This document shows positions 21,878-28,494 of a DNA stretch of 35,033 bases, one piece after another. Made by a program: the position numbers and the translations under genes. The notes beneath the pieces were generated by a model. That model made no database searches. It was not told the DNA's origin and saw nothing but the letters and a program-made list of their open reading frames with translations. Origin of the DNA: a virus. Each line of letters starts with the position of its first letter. The stretch's first letter is position 1. The stretch lies in IMG/VR virus record IMGVR_UViG_3300046463_000297, positions 1 to 35,033 of that record. One strand, written 5' to 3'.

Positions 21878-22003
21878 ATGCTGCGCTACTATGACGACTT
21901 CGAAGCCGACAACTACGACGAAGAAGAGATGACAGACGAAGAGCGCCGCGCAGCACGCGACGAAGCGCAAGCCGATCGACACTTTGCCCGGATGGACGAC
22001 TGA
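21878..22003 (+). CDS. Very acidic 41-aa protein
   Basis: MLRYYDDFEADNYDEEEMTD at the start and RHFARMDD at the end; 17 of 41 residues are Asp or Glu. Small acidic phage proteins can act as DNA mimics that inhibit host DNA-binding enzymes, but no specific resemblance is visible, so that is only a thought. GAGG lies 8 bases before the ATG. It is coupled to the next gene by TGATG. Confidence 0.6.
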   Translation: MLRYYDDFEADNYDEEEMTDEERRAARDEAQADRHFARMDD

Positions 22004-22341
22004 TGAACCGCCCGCAACTGAACAAGCTCCCGAAACACCTGCTCGTCGAGCTTCACCGCAAGGTGATCGGGGCGCCCGGCGACTACGCCAGGAACCCGAA
22101 AGAGCATTACGTCGACGCACTCGAAGCGCGAGGCACGGCAGAACTTTCCGAAGCGCTCGCGACCATCGAGCGCAAGCCGCGCAAGCCGCAGCAGCGCATG
22201 ATCGACAAGCGGAACGCACTAGCGAATGCGCGCGAGTTTCACGCAATCGCAAGGGCACTCGTTTCCTGGGGCGATGACCTCGCCAACAATCCCGAAGCTA
22301 TCCGCACGCTACAGGCGCGCGCGAAAAAGGCGCTCGGATAA
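22003..22341 (+). CDS. Basic helical protein, unknown
   Basis: A 112-aa protein starting MNRPQLNKLPKHLLVELHRK, Lys/Arg-rich and helical (ERKPRKPQQRMIDKRNALAN at about residues 56-75), ending QARAKKALG. It follows an acidic partner with an overlapping stop/start, so the two could form a complex; that is inference. A hairpin (22351-22370) and then a terminator (22415) follow. Confidence 0.6.
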   Translation: MNRPQLNKLPKHLLVELHRKVIGAPGDYARNPKEHYVDALEARGTAELSEALATIERKPRKPQQRMIDKRNALANAREFHAIARALVSWGDDLANNPEAIRTLQARAKKALG

Positions 22342-22414
22342 ATTCGGCTTGCCCGTCAACCTGGACGGGCTTCCGACCGTTTGCATTGTGATCTAGTGGC
22401 ATAGACCACGCCGC

Positions 22415-22438
22415 GCCGCTCCGTTGAGCGGCTTTCGT
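22415..22438 (+). terminator. Terminator-like hairpin, plus strand
   Basis: GCCGCTC (22415-22421), loop CGTT, GAGCGGC (22426-22432), then TTTCGTCATTT. It would end transcripts of the 21878-22341 genes. Confidence 0.6.
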
Positions 22439-22514
22439 CATTTGACGCTTGAAACGTCGCGCGGTCGCGCAGTTGAGCGCACCGCCCTTCGGGGAAAGGG
22501 CAGCACTTGGCCTT

Positions 22515-22613
22515 CCTTCGGGTCTCGCGCCTCATCACCGCCGCGAGGGGAGAGGGACGCGAGAGAGGTGACAGCGGAGCATTGCGCACCAGACAAAGCG
22601 CGAGACCCGAAGG
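22515..22613. repeat. 16-bp perfect inverted repeat, 67-base spacer
   Basis: CCTTCGGGTCTCGCGC (22515-22530) and its exact complement (22598-22613). Inside, TCACC (22534-22538) can pair with GGTGA (22567-22571), suggesting a stem within a stem. Confidence 0.8.
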
Positions 22614-22672
22614 GATCGGTTACGCCGATCAGTCGGCCCGATGTGGACTCGGGACTTGTGTCGCAGCGGGGC

Positions 22673-22712
22673 AAAAAGAAAGGGGCGCCAGCCTTTTAAG
22701 CTCGCGCCCCTT
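22673..22712 (-). terminator. Terminator of the repressor operon, minus strand
   Basis: On the minus strand AAGGGGCG (22712-22705) pairs with CGCCCCTT (22687-22680) and is followed by TTTCTTTTTG. It faces transcripts coming from the repressor and the 53-aa gene. Confidence 0.72.
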
Positions 22713-22820
22713 CAAGTACTACCCGGAGAATTCGGTACGGATTACTTCAACATGACAAAATTGTAGCCTAGCGTCCCGCCTCCGTCAATACCTTTGAGAG
22801 AGGAAACATCTCCGAACGAT

Positions 22821-22982
22821 TTAATGCGTTGCGCAATGACAACGAACGAACTCCCGACGCTCTTCAAGACTAAGCATGCTGAACGCCGCGACGAATTCCT
22901 CTTCGGTCATCATACGCGGCGCCTCGATCAGCGCGCCTTCACTCAGTTGGCCTTGTGCTGCCTTGTTTTGCTCGCTCAACAT
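22821..22982 (-). CDS. Small protein downstream of the repressor, unknown
   Basis: A 53-aa protein starting MLSEQNKAAQGQLSEGALIE, with a helical acidic middle (MTEEEFVAAFSMLSLEERRE). The leader AGGAAAGAAG lies just before the ATG. It sits between the CI-like gene and the minus terminator, so it is probably expressed in lysogens with the repressor. The frame extends 16 codons upstream through an Arg-rich stretch that I judge untranslated. Role unknown. Confidence 0.6.
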   Translation of the reverse strand: MLSEQNKAAQGQLSEGALIEAPRMMTEEEFVAAFSMLSLEERREFVRCHCATH

Positions 22983-23087
22983 TTTTCTTCTTTCCTTGGG
23001 TCTTGATCGACGCCGCCGCCGACTGAACAAATCATACCTTTGAGTGATCCGTATGACAAGGAAATCATGCGAGGAAAATAACAGTTT

Positions 23088-23100
23088 GTTACGGCGTAAC
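23088..23100. promoter_or_regulatory. 13-bp palindrome GTTACGGCGTAAC
   Basis: A perfect palindrome with 6-bp arms in the 157-bp gap between the CI-like gene and the 53-aa gene. Nearby (23115-23135) CCTGTCTTT occurs twice, 11 bp apart. It could be a regulator site for the 53-aa gene. Confidence 0.4.
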
Positions 23101-23139
23101 GGGAAAAATTACCCTGTCTTTCGCCTGTCTTTTCTGTGT

Positions 23140-23577
23140 TTAGCCATGCAACTTTGTCCGCAGTGCGCGCAGGATCGCCGTTTGTGCGGCGAGCGGGTCG
23201 CGTCGGTAAAAGTCGATTGCGGTTTCCAGAAACTCTAATTCGTCCGCGTCGGTAGGGTGCGCGATCGCTGCGGGTTGCTCTGAGTGGCTTGCTTGCACTG
23301 GCGCAATCGTCTCCGGCTCTCGTCTCTTCTCGTGCTGCTGATCCATCCAGCCATGAGGGAGCTTTAGCGCCTCTTCCATGAGTCGGGCCGTCTTCGGGCC
23401 GATGTTCTTATATTGGGTGTTGATGTGCGACATGTACGCCTCGCGCACGCCTAAGCGCTCTCCGAACGCCTTCATCATGCCTTTCTCCGGTGCGCCTGGG
23501 TCGTCGCGCCGAACCTCATCTTTGAAACGCTCGAACAAAACTTTGAAGTTTTTAAAGCGAATTGAATTGATGTCCAT
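23140..23577 (-). CDS. CI-like repressor with N-terminal HTH, no peptidase domain
   Basis: A 145-aa protein. A helix-turn-helix region lies at about residues 33-75 (KAFGERLGVREAYMSHINTQ, ending ALKLPHGWMDQ); the 'LPHGWMD' ending is common in phage and Burkholderia XRE-type repressors. The C-terminus (LEFLETAIDFYRRDPLAAQT) is a helical, probably dimerising tail. No S24 Ser/Lys protease domain is present, so RecA-triggered self-cleavage is not expected. It is divergent from the Cro-position gene, the classical immunity layout. CGGAG lies 8 bases before ATG 23577. Confidence 0.75.
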   Translation of the reverse strand: MDINSIRFKNFKVLFERFKDEVRRDDPGAPEKGMMKAFGERLGVREAYMSHINTQYKNIGPKTARLMEEALKLPHGWMDQQHEKRREPETIAPVQASHSEQPAAIAHPTDADELEFLETAIDFYRRDPLAAQTAILRALRTKLHG

Positions 23578-23627
23578 TGGGTAGCTCCGGCCGTAACAAA
23601 TATTATATTTTGGGTCTGATGGGAGGA

Positions 23628-23656
23628 AACATATCACGCCGGTACGCCAGTTGCAA
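23628..23656 (-). promoter_or_regulatory. PRM-like promoter for the repressor
   Basis: On the minus strand TTGCAA (23656-23651), 17 bases, TATGTT (23633-23628), with about 44 bases of leader to the repressor ATG. Confidence 0.55.
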
Positions 23657-23664
23657 CTTTTTCA

Positions 23665-23698
23665 ATTTGTAAAATCACTGTATGAAGGTAATACAAAT
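23665..23698. promoter_or_regulatory. Inverted repeat between the divergent immunity promoters
   Basis: ATTTGTA (23665-23671) and TACAAAT (23692-23698), exact 7-bp arms with 20 bases between, midway between PRM-like and PR-like boxes in an AT-rich gap. Candidate operator. Confidence 0.5.
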
Positions 23699-23707
23699 GC
23701 CTGCTTA

Positions 23708-23753
23708 ACTCTCTTTTAGGCTTGCATACTCTCCTGCGGGTGGCTATACTCTC
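23708..23753 (+). promoter_or_regulatory. PR-like early promoter with three ACTCTC repeats at 20-bp spacing
   Basis: TTGCAT (23722-23727), 17 bases, TATACT (23745-23750). ACTCTC occurs at 23708, 23728 and 23748, exactly 20 bp apart. They lie upstream of the -35, just after it, and at the end of the -10. The Cro-position gene starts at 23782 behind GGAGAGAGG. Confidence 0.7.
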
Positions 23754-23781
23754 TTCACCGACTACCGGAGAGAGGTGACAC

Positions 23782-24120
23782 ATGCAAGGCCAAAAGAACA
23801 TGTACGGCGTTCCGGCAGAGTTCGATACCCAGATTCGAGCGCTGCCGGCGCTGACCGCGCACCGGGTCTGGAAGCAGGCAGGGACGCGCGTGATGAGCGC
23901 GATTTGCGAGACGGCTGGCGTGAGCTACAGGGGTTTCGAGATGGTTCGCATTGGACAAAAGAACCTCTCGTATGCAAGCGCCCGCGTGCTCCAGTACGGG
24001 ATTTTTATGTCGCTCGGCGTCGCCGTCGATCTCGATACCCTGTGCAACGCGATCAACTATCGCGAACACCAAGAGGAATTAGAGCGCCAGGCATTCGAAG
24101 CAGCAAGGGCGGGCGCGTGA
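23782..24120 (+). CDS. Cro-position early regulator candidate
   Basis: A 112-aa protein and the first gene of the rightward early operon. The N-terminus is MQGQKNMYGVPAEFDTQIRA. The stretch RVMSAICETAGVSYRGFEMV and RIGQKNLSYASARVLQYGIF (about residues 36-75) could be a helix-turn-helix, but I do not see a standard XRE signature. The rest is helical and charged. Position opposite a CI-like gene suggests a Cro or CII role; sequence alone does not prove it. Its stop overlaps the next GTG (GTGA). Confidence 0.5.
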   Translation: MQGQKNMYGVPAEFDTQIRALPALTAHRVWKQAGTRVMSAICETAGVSYRGFEMVRIGQKNLSYASARVLQYGIFMSLGVAVDLDTLCNAINYREHQEELERQAFEAARAGA

Positions 24121-24983
24121 ACTACTACCCCCATCACATCGGCGACTTCAACGCCGGGACCGTGCGCATGCTGCGGCTGGAGCGCTGGATATACCGCGAC
24201 ATGATCGAGGTCTACTACGACACCGAGCAGCCGTTGCCGGCCGATCTTGACGCCGTATGCAAGAAAATCGGCGCGCGCGGCGAGGAAGAGCGCGCGATCG
24301 TGCAAGAAATCCTGAACGACAAGTTCACTCTCGAAGAGGATGGCTACCACCATGCGCGATGCGACGCTGAAATCGCCGAGTATCGCGCAAAGGCAGGCGT
24401 AGCAAGGGAGAACGGGAAAAAGGGCGGTCGTCCGAAGAAACCCAACCCTAACCCAGAAAAACCCAGTGGGTTCCTATCCGGTTCCTATCCGGATGCTACG
24501 GGTAACCCAGACGAAACCGGATCACAAGCTAACCAAGAACCAATAACCAAGAACCAAGAACCAAAAGAGAAAAGCACTGCTCGCTCTTCGAGCGAACGCG
24601 CTTCGCGCTTCAATGCCCGCGCATGGCTTGCAGAACACGACGTCGACGAGCAGCTTGCAAGCGACTGGCTCGAAGTGCGGAAGAAAGGCGGCGGCACGAA
24701 CACGCTGACGGCCTTCGAGGGGTTTGCGAGCGAGGTCGCGAAGGCGGGCATCAGCGTTGCCGACGCGGTTCGCTTCTGCGCCACTCAGCCGAAACCCTGG
24801 GTCGGATTCCGGGCGGACTGGTACGCCGAGCGCATGCAGGGTCGCCAAAGCTCGCTTGATCTGGCGAGACAGGTTCAGCAAAAAGCGGGTAGTAAATCGT
24901 CTGTAAATACTACCCCAAAGAGCAGATTTGATTTAAAATCTACGGAATACGACGGCCCGACTGATGCGCCGTTCGACTTTTGA
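24117..24983 (+). CDS. DUF1376 replisome organiser-like protein
   Basis: A 288-aa protein with a GTG start. The N-terminal domain (NYYPHHIGDFNAGTVRMLRL, then ERWIYRDMIEVYYDTEQPLP) is a clear DUF1376 domain, found in phage replication initiators. After NGKKGGRPKKP comes a low-complexity linker (about residues 104-160), and then a C-terminal helical domain (WLEVRKKGGGTNTLTAFEGF and on) like those that contact DnaC-type loaders. The gene is directly before the loader, as O and P are in lambda. The linker DNA carries iteron-like repeats (see next). Confidence 0.8.
   Translation: MNYYPHHIGDFNAGTVRMLRLERWIYRDMIEVYYDTEQPLPADLDAVCKKIGARGEEERAIVQEILNDKFTLEEDGYHHARCDAEIAEYRAKAGVARENGKKGGRPKKPNPNPEKPSGFLSGSYPDATGNPDETGSQANQEPITKNQEPKEKSTARSSSERASRFNARAWLAEHDVDEQLASDWLEVRKKGGGTNTLTAFEGFASEVAKAGISVADAVRFCATQPKPWVGFRADWYAERMQGRQSSLDLARQVQQKAGSKSSVNTTPKSRFDLKSTEYDGPTDAPFDF
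24461..24565 (+). other. Candidate replication origin: iterons inside the replisome gene
   Basis: Two exact 11-bp repeats TTCCTATCCGG (24471-24492) lie beside the palindrome ACCCAGTGGGT (24461-24471). Five in-phase 7-bp repeats AACCAAG/T/A cover 24531-24565. All are in the low-complexity linker of the replication gene, where lambda-like phages keep their origin. Confidence 0.5.
24905..24939 (+). promoter_or_regulatory. ACTACC-type element before the loader gene
   Basis: AAATACTACC (24905-24914), 19 bases, TAAAAT (24934-24939), 57 bases before the loader start. The same spacing (AAATACTACC, 19 bases, TATGAT) occurs at 32489-32523. Possibly an internal promoter. Confidence 0.4.
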
Positions 24984-24995
24984 CCGGAGAGTGGA

Positions 24996-25775
24996 ATGAA
25001 AGCTATCGAAGTTGACCGCATGGAATGCGCGACACACGGCGAATACTTCGCTCGGGCGATTGTCGGGCGCGATGGTTCGCCGATCCTGAAAATCACGCAT
25101 TGCCTCATCTGCGAGCGGAAAACCGCCGAGCAGCGCGAAGCCGAAGGTGCCGCGAAAGAGGCGAAGGCGCGTCAAGCTCGCATCGAGTCGCGCTTTGCGC
25201 AGTCAGGCATCCCGAGCGGGTTCGTCAATCGCACGTTCGCCACGTTCGACGCCGAGACCCAGGAGCAGCGCGCAGCGCTCGAACGTTGCCAGCGCTTCGC
25301 CAACGAATTCCCGGTCGCGCTGTCGTCTGGCGCCTCGCTCGTGATGCTTGGCGGCATCGGAACCGGCAAAACGCACCTTGCAGTCGCGATCGCGCATCAG
25401 GTGATGGCTCGGGCGCACACGGTCATGTACTCGACGGCGATGGAACTCGTTTCACGCCTGCGCGACACGATGCGCCGCGACGCTGCGGTGAGCACGACGG
25501 AATTGATCGATATGGCCGGCGCGGTCGACCTGCTGATTCTCGACGAGTTCGGCGTTCAAGGCGCGACCGAAGACGTGCGCGCTCACCTGACGAACGTTCT
25601 CGACCGCCGGTATCGCAACGCGAAGCCGACCATCATGATTTCGAACATGAACGGCAAAGAGTTCGCCGAATACGTCGGTGATCGCGTCGCCGACCGCCTG
25701 CGCGAGCGCTCGCGTGCGATTCAATTCAATTGGGAGTCGCAGCGCACGAAGAACCGTCTTTCGGCGGGGTTCTGA
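24996..25775 (+). CDS. DnaC-like helicase loader (AAA+ ATPase)
   Basis: A 259-aa protein. A Cys/His cluster (C11, H14, C36, C39) may bind zinc. The AAA+ core has Walker A GGIGTGKT (119-126) and Walker B LLILDEFG (179-186), a TIMISNM sensor-1 strand, and GDRVADRLRER with an arginine-rich end. It loads the host DnaB helicase at the phage origin. GGAGAG lies 6 bases before the ATG. It pairs with the DUF1376 gene upstream. Confidence 0.88.
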   Translation: MKAIEVDRMECATHGEYFARAIVGRDGSPILKITHCLICERKTAEQREAEGAAKEAKARQARIESRFAQSGIPSGFVNRTFATFDAETQEQRAALERCQRFANEFPVALSSGASLVMLGGIGTGKTHLAVAIAHQVMARAHTVMYSTAMELVSRLRDTMRRDAAVSTTELIDMAGAVDLLILDEFGVQGATEDVRAHLTNVLDRRYRNAKPTIMISNMNGKEFAEYVGDRVADRLRERSRAIQFNWESQRTKNRLSAGF

Positions 25776-25776
25776 C

Positions 25777-26055
25777 GTGAGCACGAGCACGCAAGCGCTG
25801 ATCGAGCATGAGGCCGAAGGCAAGGCCGATCGGCAGCGCATCGCCGTCGCGCGCTTTCTGCAGACGATCTACCCGGCCGGCGTCACGCGAAACGCCATCT
25901 CGCGCGCGCTTCGCCTTCCAATTCAATCCGTGACCGGTCGCGTGAACGAACTGCTCGCGACTGGCGCCGTCATCGAGCCGGGCGCCAGGATCAAAGACCC
26001 GATCACGCGTCGCACATGCAAGCTCGTCGCGAGCGCGCCGGACCTGTTTTCATGA
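25777..26055 (+). CDS. Winged-helix DNA-binding protein
   Basis: A 92-aa protein with a GTG start one base after the loader stop. It is a compact winged helix: GVTRNAISRALRLPIQSVTG (about residues 33-52) is the HTH, and NELLATGAVIEPGARI is the wing. Such small proteins in phage replication operons may be regulators or helper proteins. An open frame extends upstream over the loader end but lacks support. Confidence 0.65.
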   Translation: MSTSTQALIEHEAEGKADRQRIAVARFLQTIYPAGVTRNAISRALRLPIQSVTGRVNELLATGAVIEPGARIKDPITRRTCKLVASAPDLFS

Positions 26056-26279
26056 CATGGGAGAGGCGCGGCGATACGCGCGACCCGCTCGTGATCCTGA
26101 TCGAGCGCGAGGAACGGAACCCACAATGCAAACATTGCGTGTGGTCGATCGGTAAAACGGAATTGCTAGGGGATTGGATATGCGCGAAGGAACGAGTAAT
26201 GCGACATCGGTGCGGCGAGTTCAGCCCTTTGCAAGCGTACATCGAGCGCTCGAAAGCATTTTCGAAACGCTCGCACTGA
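26052..26279 (+). CDS. Small Cys-rich protein
   Basis: A 75-aa protein, MTWERRGDTRDPLVILIERE at the start, with NPQCKHCVWSIG (about 26-37), WICAKE and RHRCGEF, a CxxC...C...C zinc-type set. The ATG overlaps the previous stop (ATGA). Its last 100 bases overlap the start of the HTH gene in another frame, which is longer than other overlaps here. Similar 'C.hC........C' proteins occur in many phage early operons. Function unknown. Confidence 0.65.
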   Translation: MTWERRGDTRDPLVILIEREERNPQCKHCVWSIGKTELLGDWICAKERVMRHRCGEFSPLQAYIERSKAFSKRSH

Positions 26280-26785
26280 TCGAAGCCGTCAAGGTTCCCG
26301 GCTATTCCGAGTCGGTCGCGCGCTCGACCGTCACCGAGAAAGTCGAGTGGACAGACCGAGTGACCGACGCCGCCTGGGCGATGCAAGCGCTCGACTCGAC
26401 CCTGAGCGCCATCGAGCGCGCCGCGGTCGTCGCACGCTATCACCGCGACCCAGGCACATTGCGACGGTATGAGGGGCGCCGATGGAGTGCCGCAAAGGCC
26501 GACGACGCCGATCAGAAGCACGCGCACGCGCTCGCGCTGCTCAAGCTGCACCTGACACACCTTCACGCGAAAGGCGACCTCCTGGAAGCCGTGATAGAGC
26601 GCGAGTTCGTGCACGGCGAATCCTATATGGAGACGACGCGCCAAATCGGCGAGCGTTTGAGCGTCGGAAAATCCTCTGTCGACCGCCTGGCGCAGAAGGT
26701 CACGCGCGCCGTGCACTCTCTCGAAGTGACCGCGCACTCAGCGCTCAAAGAGCGTTTCGCGGAGCTTGGATTCGTGCCGCGTTAA
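26180..26785 (+). CDS. HTH regulator, possible late-gene or antitermination protein
   Basis: About 201 aa. The C-terminal 45 residues hold a helix-turn-helix (TTRQIGERLSVGKSSVDRLA, about 155-174), preceded by a helical body (HAHALALLKLHLTHLHAKGD). Gene position at the end of the replication operon is where phages often keep Q-like or sigma-like late regulators, but I see no decisive signature. The start is uncertain: ATG 26180 has AGGGGATTGG upstream, TTG 26174 and GTG 26210 are alternatives; all overlap the Cys-rich gene. Confidence 0.6.
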   Translation: MREGTSNATSVRRVQPFASVHRALESIFETLALIEAVKVPGYSESVARSTVTEKVEWTDRVTDAAWAMQALDSTLSAIERAAVVARYHRDPGTLRRYEGRRWSAAKADDADQKHAHALALLKLHLTHLHAKGDLLEAVIEREFVHGESYMETTRQIGERLSVGKSSVDRLAQKVTRAVHSLEVTAHSALKERFAELGFVPR

Positions 26786-26795
26786 TTTCATCTCT

Positions 26796-26839
26796 CTCGG
26801 ATAGAAAGTGCTTGACACTACATATCCGAGTGATATGAT
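26796..26839 (+). promoter_or_regulatory. Strong sigma70 promoter with an inverted-repeat operator
   Basis: TTGACA (26812-26817), 16 bases, TATGAT (26834-26839). CTCGGATA (26796-26803) and TATCCGAG (26823-26830) are exact 8-bp arms flanking the -35. It drives the recombination genes from 26883. Confidence 0.75.
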
Positions 26840-26882
26840 TCATCTCAGCAGCACACACACAACAGCGAAAGGAAACACGATC

Positions 26883-27110
26883 ATGAGCCAAGCCAAAACC
26901 CTCCCGCAGTTCAAAGAACTCATCGAAGCCGCGCGCTTCAGCGCAAAGAGCGGCGTCGACGTCGCGAACATGCTCATCGAGCAAGACGGCGCATCCCGCA
27001 AGACCCATCAAATCTATCTTCGCCAGCAGCAGGAGCGCGCCGCTGAAATCGAGCGCCAAATCGAGCGCCTTGAGCGCATGGCGACGTTCTTCGAACAGGT
27101 GTTCGCATGA
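26883..27110 (+). CDS. Small helical protein, unknown
   Basis: A 75-aa protein starting MSQAKTLPQFKELIEAARFS and ending with a coiled coil (AAEIERQIERLERMATFFEQ). It is the first gene behind the 26812 promoter, with AAGGAAA about 9 bases before the ATG, so it should be strongly expressed. Its stop overlaps the start of a small membrane peptide. No family recognised. Confidence 0.6.
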   Translation: MSQAKTLPQFKELIEAARFSAKSGVDVANMLIEQDGASRKTHQIYLRQQQERAAEIERQIERLERMATFFEQVFA

Positions 27111-27193
27111 CCGCCCGCGCGGTTGATTGGGCCGTTGCGATCGCCTTCGGGCTTTTCCTTGGCTACATGGCGGCGAAAGGAATCGCGCCATGA
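27107..27193 (+). CDS. 28-residue membrane peptide
   Basis: MTARAVDWAVAIAFGLFLGY and eight more residues: a short single transmembrane helix. ATGA overlaps at both ends with its neighbours, which supports it despite its size. Function unknown. Confidence 0.45.
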   Translation: MTARAVDWAVAIAFGLFLGYMAAKGIAP

Positions 27194-27321
27194 ATGACGA
27201 CGATCGCGAAGTGCAGCAACACCTCGAAGAGCAGCAACGGCAATACCTCGAAACCACCGGAGAAAATCAAAATGAGCAACGCACTGAAAGTGTACGAAGC
27301 AATCTGCAATGTGACTTCTGA
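27190..27321 (+). CDS. Small Gln-rich protein, unknown
   Basis: A 43-aa protein, MNDDDREVQQHLEEQQRQYL at the start. It overlaps the membrane peptide by ATGA and the Erf gene by 50 bases. The overlap with Erf, and with its ribosome site, may couple the two. No family. Confidence 0.4.
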   Translation: MNDDDREVQQHLEEQQRQYLETTGENQNEQRTESVRSNLQCDF

Positions 27322-27931
27322 TATGTCCCGCGAGGGCATTGCGAAGAACAACCGCAACCAGCAACAAGGGTACAATTTCCGAGGCATCGACGACGTGTAT
27401 AACGCGCTGTCACCGCTGCTCGCGAAACACAAGCTCGTCGTCATCCCGCGCATGATGAAACGCGAATCGACGGAGCGCACGACGAGCAAGGGCGGGGCGA
27501 TCTTTTACACGGTCGTCGAAGCTGAGTTCGATTTCGTGAGCGCTGAGGACGGCAGCAAGCACACGGCGCGCACGTTCGGCGAGGCGATGGATTCGGCCGA
27601 CAAGTCGACGAACAAGGCGATGAGCGCCGCGTACAAGTACGCCGCGTTCCAGACCTTCGCGATTCCGACTGAAGGCGACAACGACGCGGACGCGACGACG
27701 CACCAGGTCGCGCCGACGGTGAGCGAGGCCGATGCGAAGGCGCACGTTGACGCCATCAAAAAGGCAACGACCGGCGACGCACTGCGCGCAGCATTCCATA
27801 CCGCGAAGGCCGCAGCCGAAGCGGTGAACGACCGGCCGGCATTCGAGCGGTTCGTGACCGCAAAGAACGAGCGCGTCGCGGAGATGCAAGCCGCGGCAGC
27901 ACAGAAAGCAGCAGAAACGCAACCCGCTTAA
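27272..27931 (+). CDS. erf: Erf-family single-strand annealing protein
   Basis: A 219-aa protein. The N-terminal 140 residues match the Erf pattern: 'KNNRNQQQGYNFRGIDDVYN' at about residues 26-45, ALSPLLAKHKLVVIPRMM, and FGEAMDSADKSTNKAMSAAY (about 106-125). Erf proteins pair single strands during phage recombination and genome circularisation. The C-terminus is a linker and Ala-rich helix. GGAG lies 9 bases before ATG 27272. SSB, VRR-NUC, NinB and Ref-like genes follow. Confidence 0.88.
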   Translation: MSNALKVYEAICNVTSDMSREGIAKNNRNQQQGYNFRGIDDVYNALSPLLAKHKLVVIPRMMKRESTERTTSKGGAIFYTVVEAEFDFVSAEDGSKHTARTFGEAMDSADKSTNKAMSAAYKYAAFQTFAIPTEGDNDADATTHQVAPTVSEADAKAHVDAIKKATTGDALRAAFHTAKAAAEAVNDRPAFERFVTAKNERVAEMQAAAAQKAAETQPA

Positions 27932-27946
27932 CAGGAGCGAACAATC

Positions 27947-28417
27947 ATGGCTTCATACCAAAAAGTAATCGTGGCTGGAAATTTGGGCCAAGACCCGGAA
28001 GTGCGATACCTCACGAACGGCGACGCCGTTGCGAACTTCAGCGTCGCGGTCTCCGAGAACTGGAAAAACGCGGCCGGCGAAGCCCAGGAGCGCACCGAAT
28101 GGTTTCGCGTCGTCTGTTTCAAGCGTCAGGCGGAAATCGCCGGCGAATACCTGCGCAAGGGCGCGCAAGTGCTCGTCGAAGGCAAGATGCAGACGCGCAA
28201 GTATCAGGCGCAAGACGGAACCGACCGTTACGTGACGGAGCTTCGCGCCGATACGTTCAAGATGCTCGGATCGCGCAACGACAGCCAGGGTGAGCAGCCG
28301 CGCAACCCGAGCACCGGCGCACCGCGCCAGCAGCGCGCGAACGCGCCCGCACGCCAGCAGCCGAGCGCGCCGAGCGGCGGCGGATTCGACGACATGAGCG
28401 ACGATATTCCGTTCTAG
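27947..28417 (+). CDS. ssb: Single-stranded DNA-binding protein
   Basis: A 156-aa protein with the typical OB fold ([20 protein letters not shown], residues 8-27; [20 protein letters not shown], 52-71; [18 protein letters not shown]). It has a Gln/Pro/Ala-rich linker and the acidic tip DDIPF, which docks partner proteins. It binds single strands in phage replication and recombination. AGGAG lies 9 bases before the ATG. Confidence 0.95.
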   Translation: MASYQKVIVAGNLGQDPEVRYLTNGDAVANFSVAVSENWKNAAGEAQERTEWFRVVCFKRQAEIAGEYLRKGAQVLVEGKMQTRKYQAQDGTDRYVTELRADTFKMLGSRNDSQGEQPRNPSTGAPRQQRANAPARQQPSAPSGGGFDDMSDDIPF

Positions 28418-28435
28418 CGCGGGTGTTTTTTTCTG

Positions 28436-28478
28436 TTGCATGACTACCTTTGCGTGAGTATGATTCCGCAAAGGTAGT
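28436..28478 (+). promoter_or_regulatory. Promoter fully covered by a 12-bp-arm palindromic operator
   Basis: TTGCAT (28436-28441), 17 bases, TATGAT (28459-28464). ACTACCTTTGCG (28443-28454) and its exact complement CGCAAAGGTAGT (28467-28478) surround the -10 box with a 12-base gap. Half of it, CCGCAAAGGTA, recurs over the promoter at 30064-30074. Confidence 0.78.
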
Positions 28479-28494
28479 TCAACCGGAGAGGAAA

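Larger units (their letters stand above)
22342..22820. other. Gene-poor region with long inverted repeats
   Basis: No frame here has convincing codons, start sites or composition. It holds a hairpin GCCCGTC/GACGGGC (22351-22370), a plus-strand terminator (22415), a 16-bp perfect inverted repeat (arms 22515-22530 and 22598-22613) and a minus-strand terminator (22673-22712). It separates the accessory genes from the immunity module and may encode a structured RNA. Confidence 0.6.

Noticed and set aside
22424-22699. Overlapping 80-90 codon frames on both strands in the structured region
   Set aside because: The inverted repeats create mirror frames; low-complexity, no ribosome sites, composition unlike phage proteins.
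28417-28436. A terminator after ssb
   Set aside because: There is a run of seven T (28425-28431), but no hairpin stem before it.
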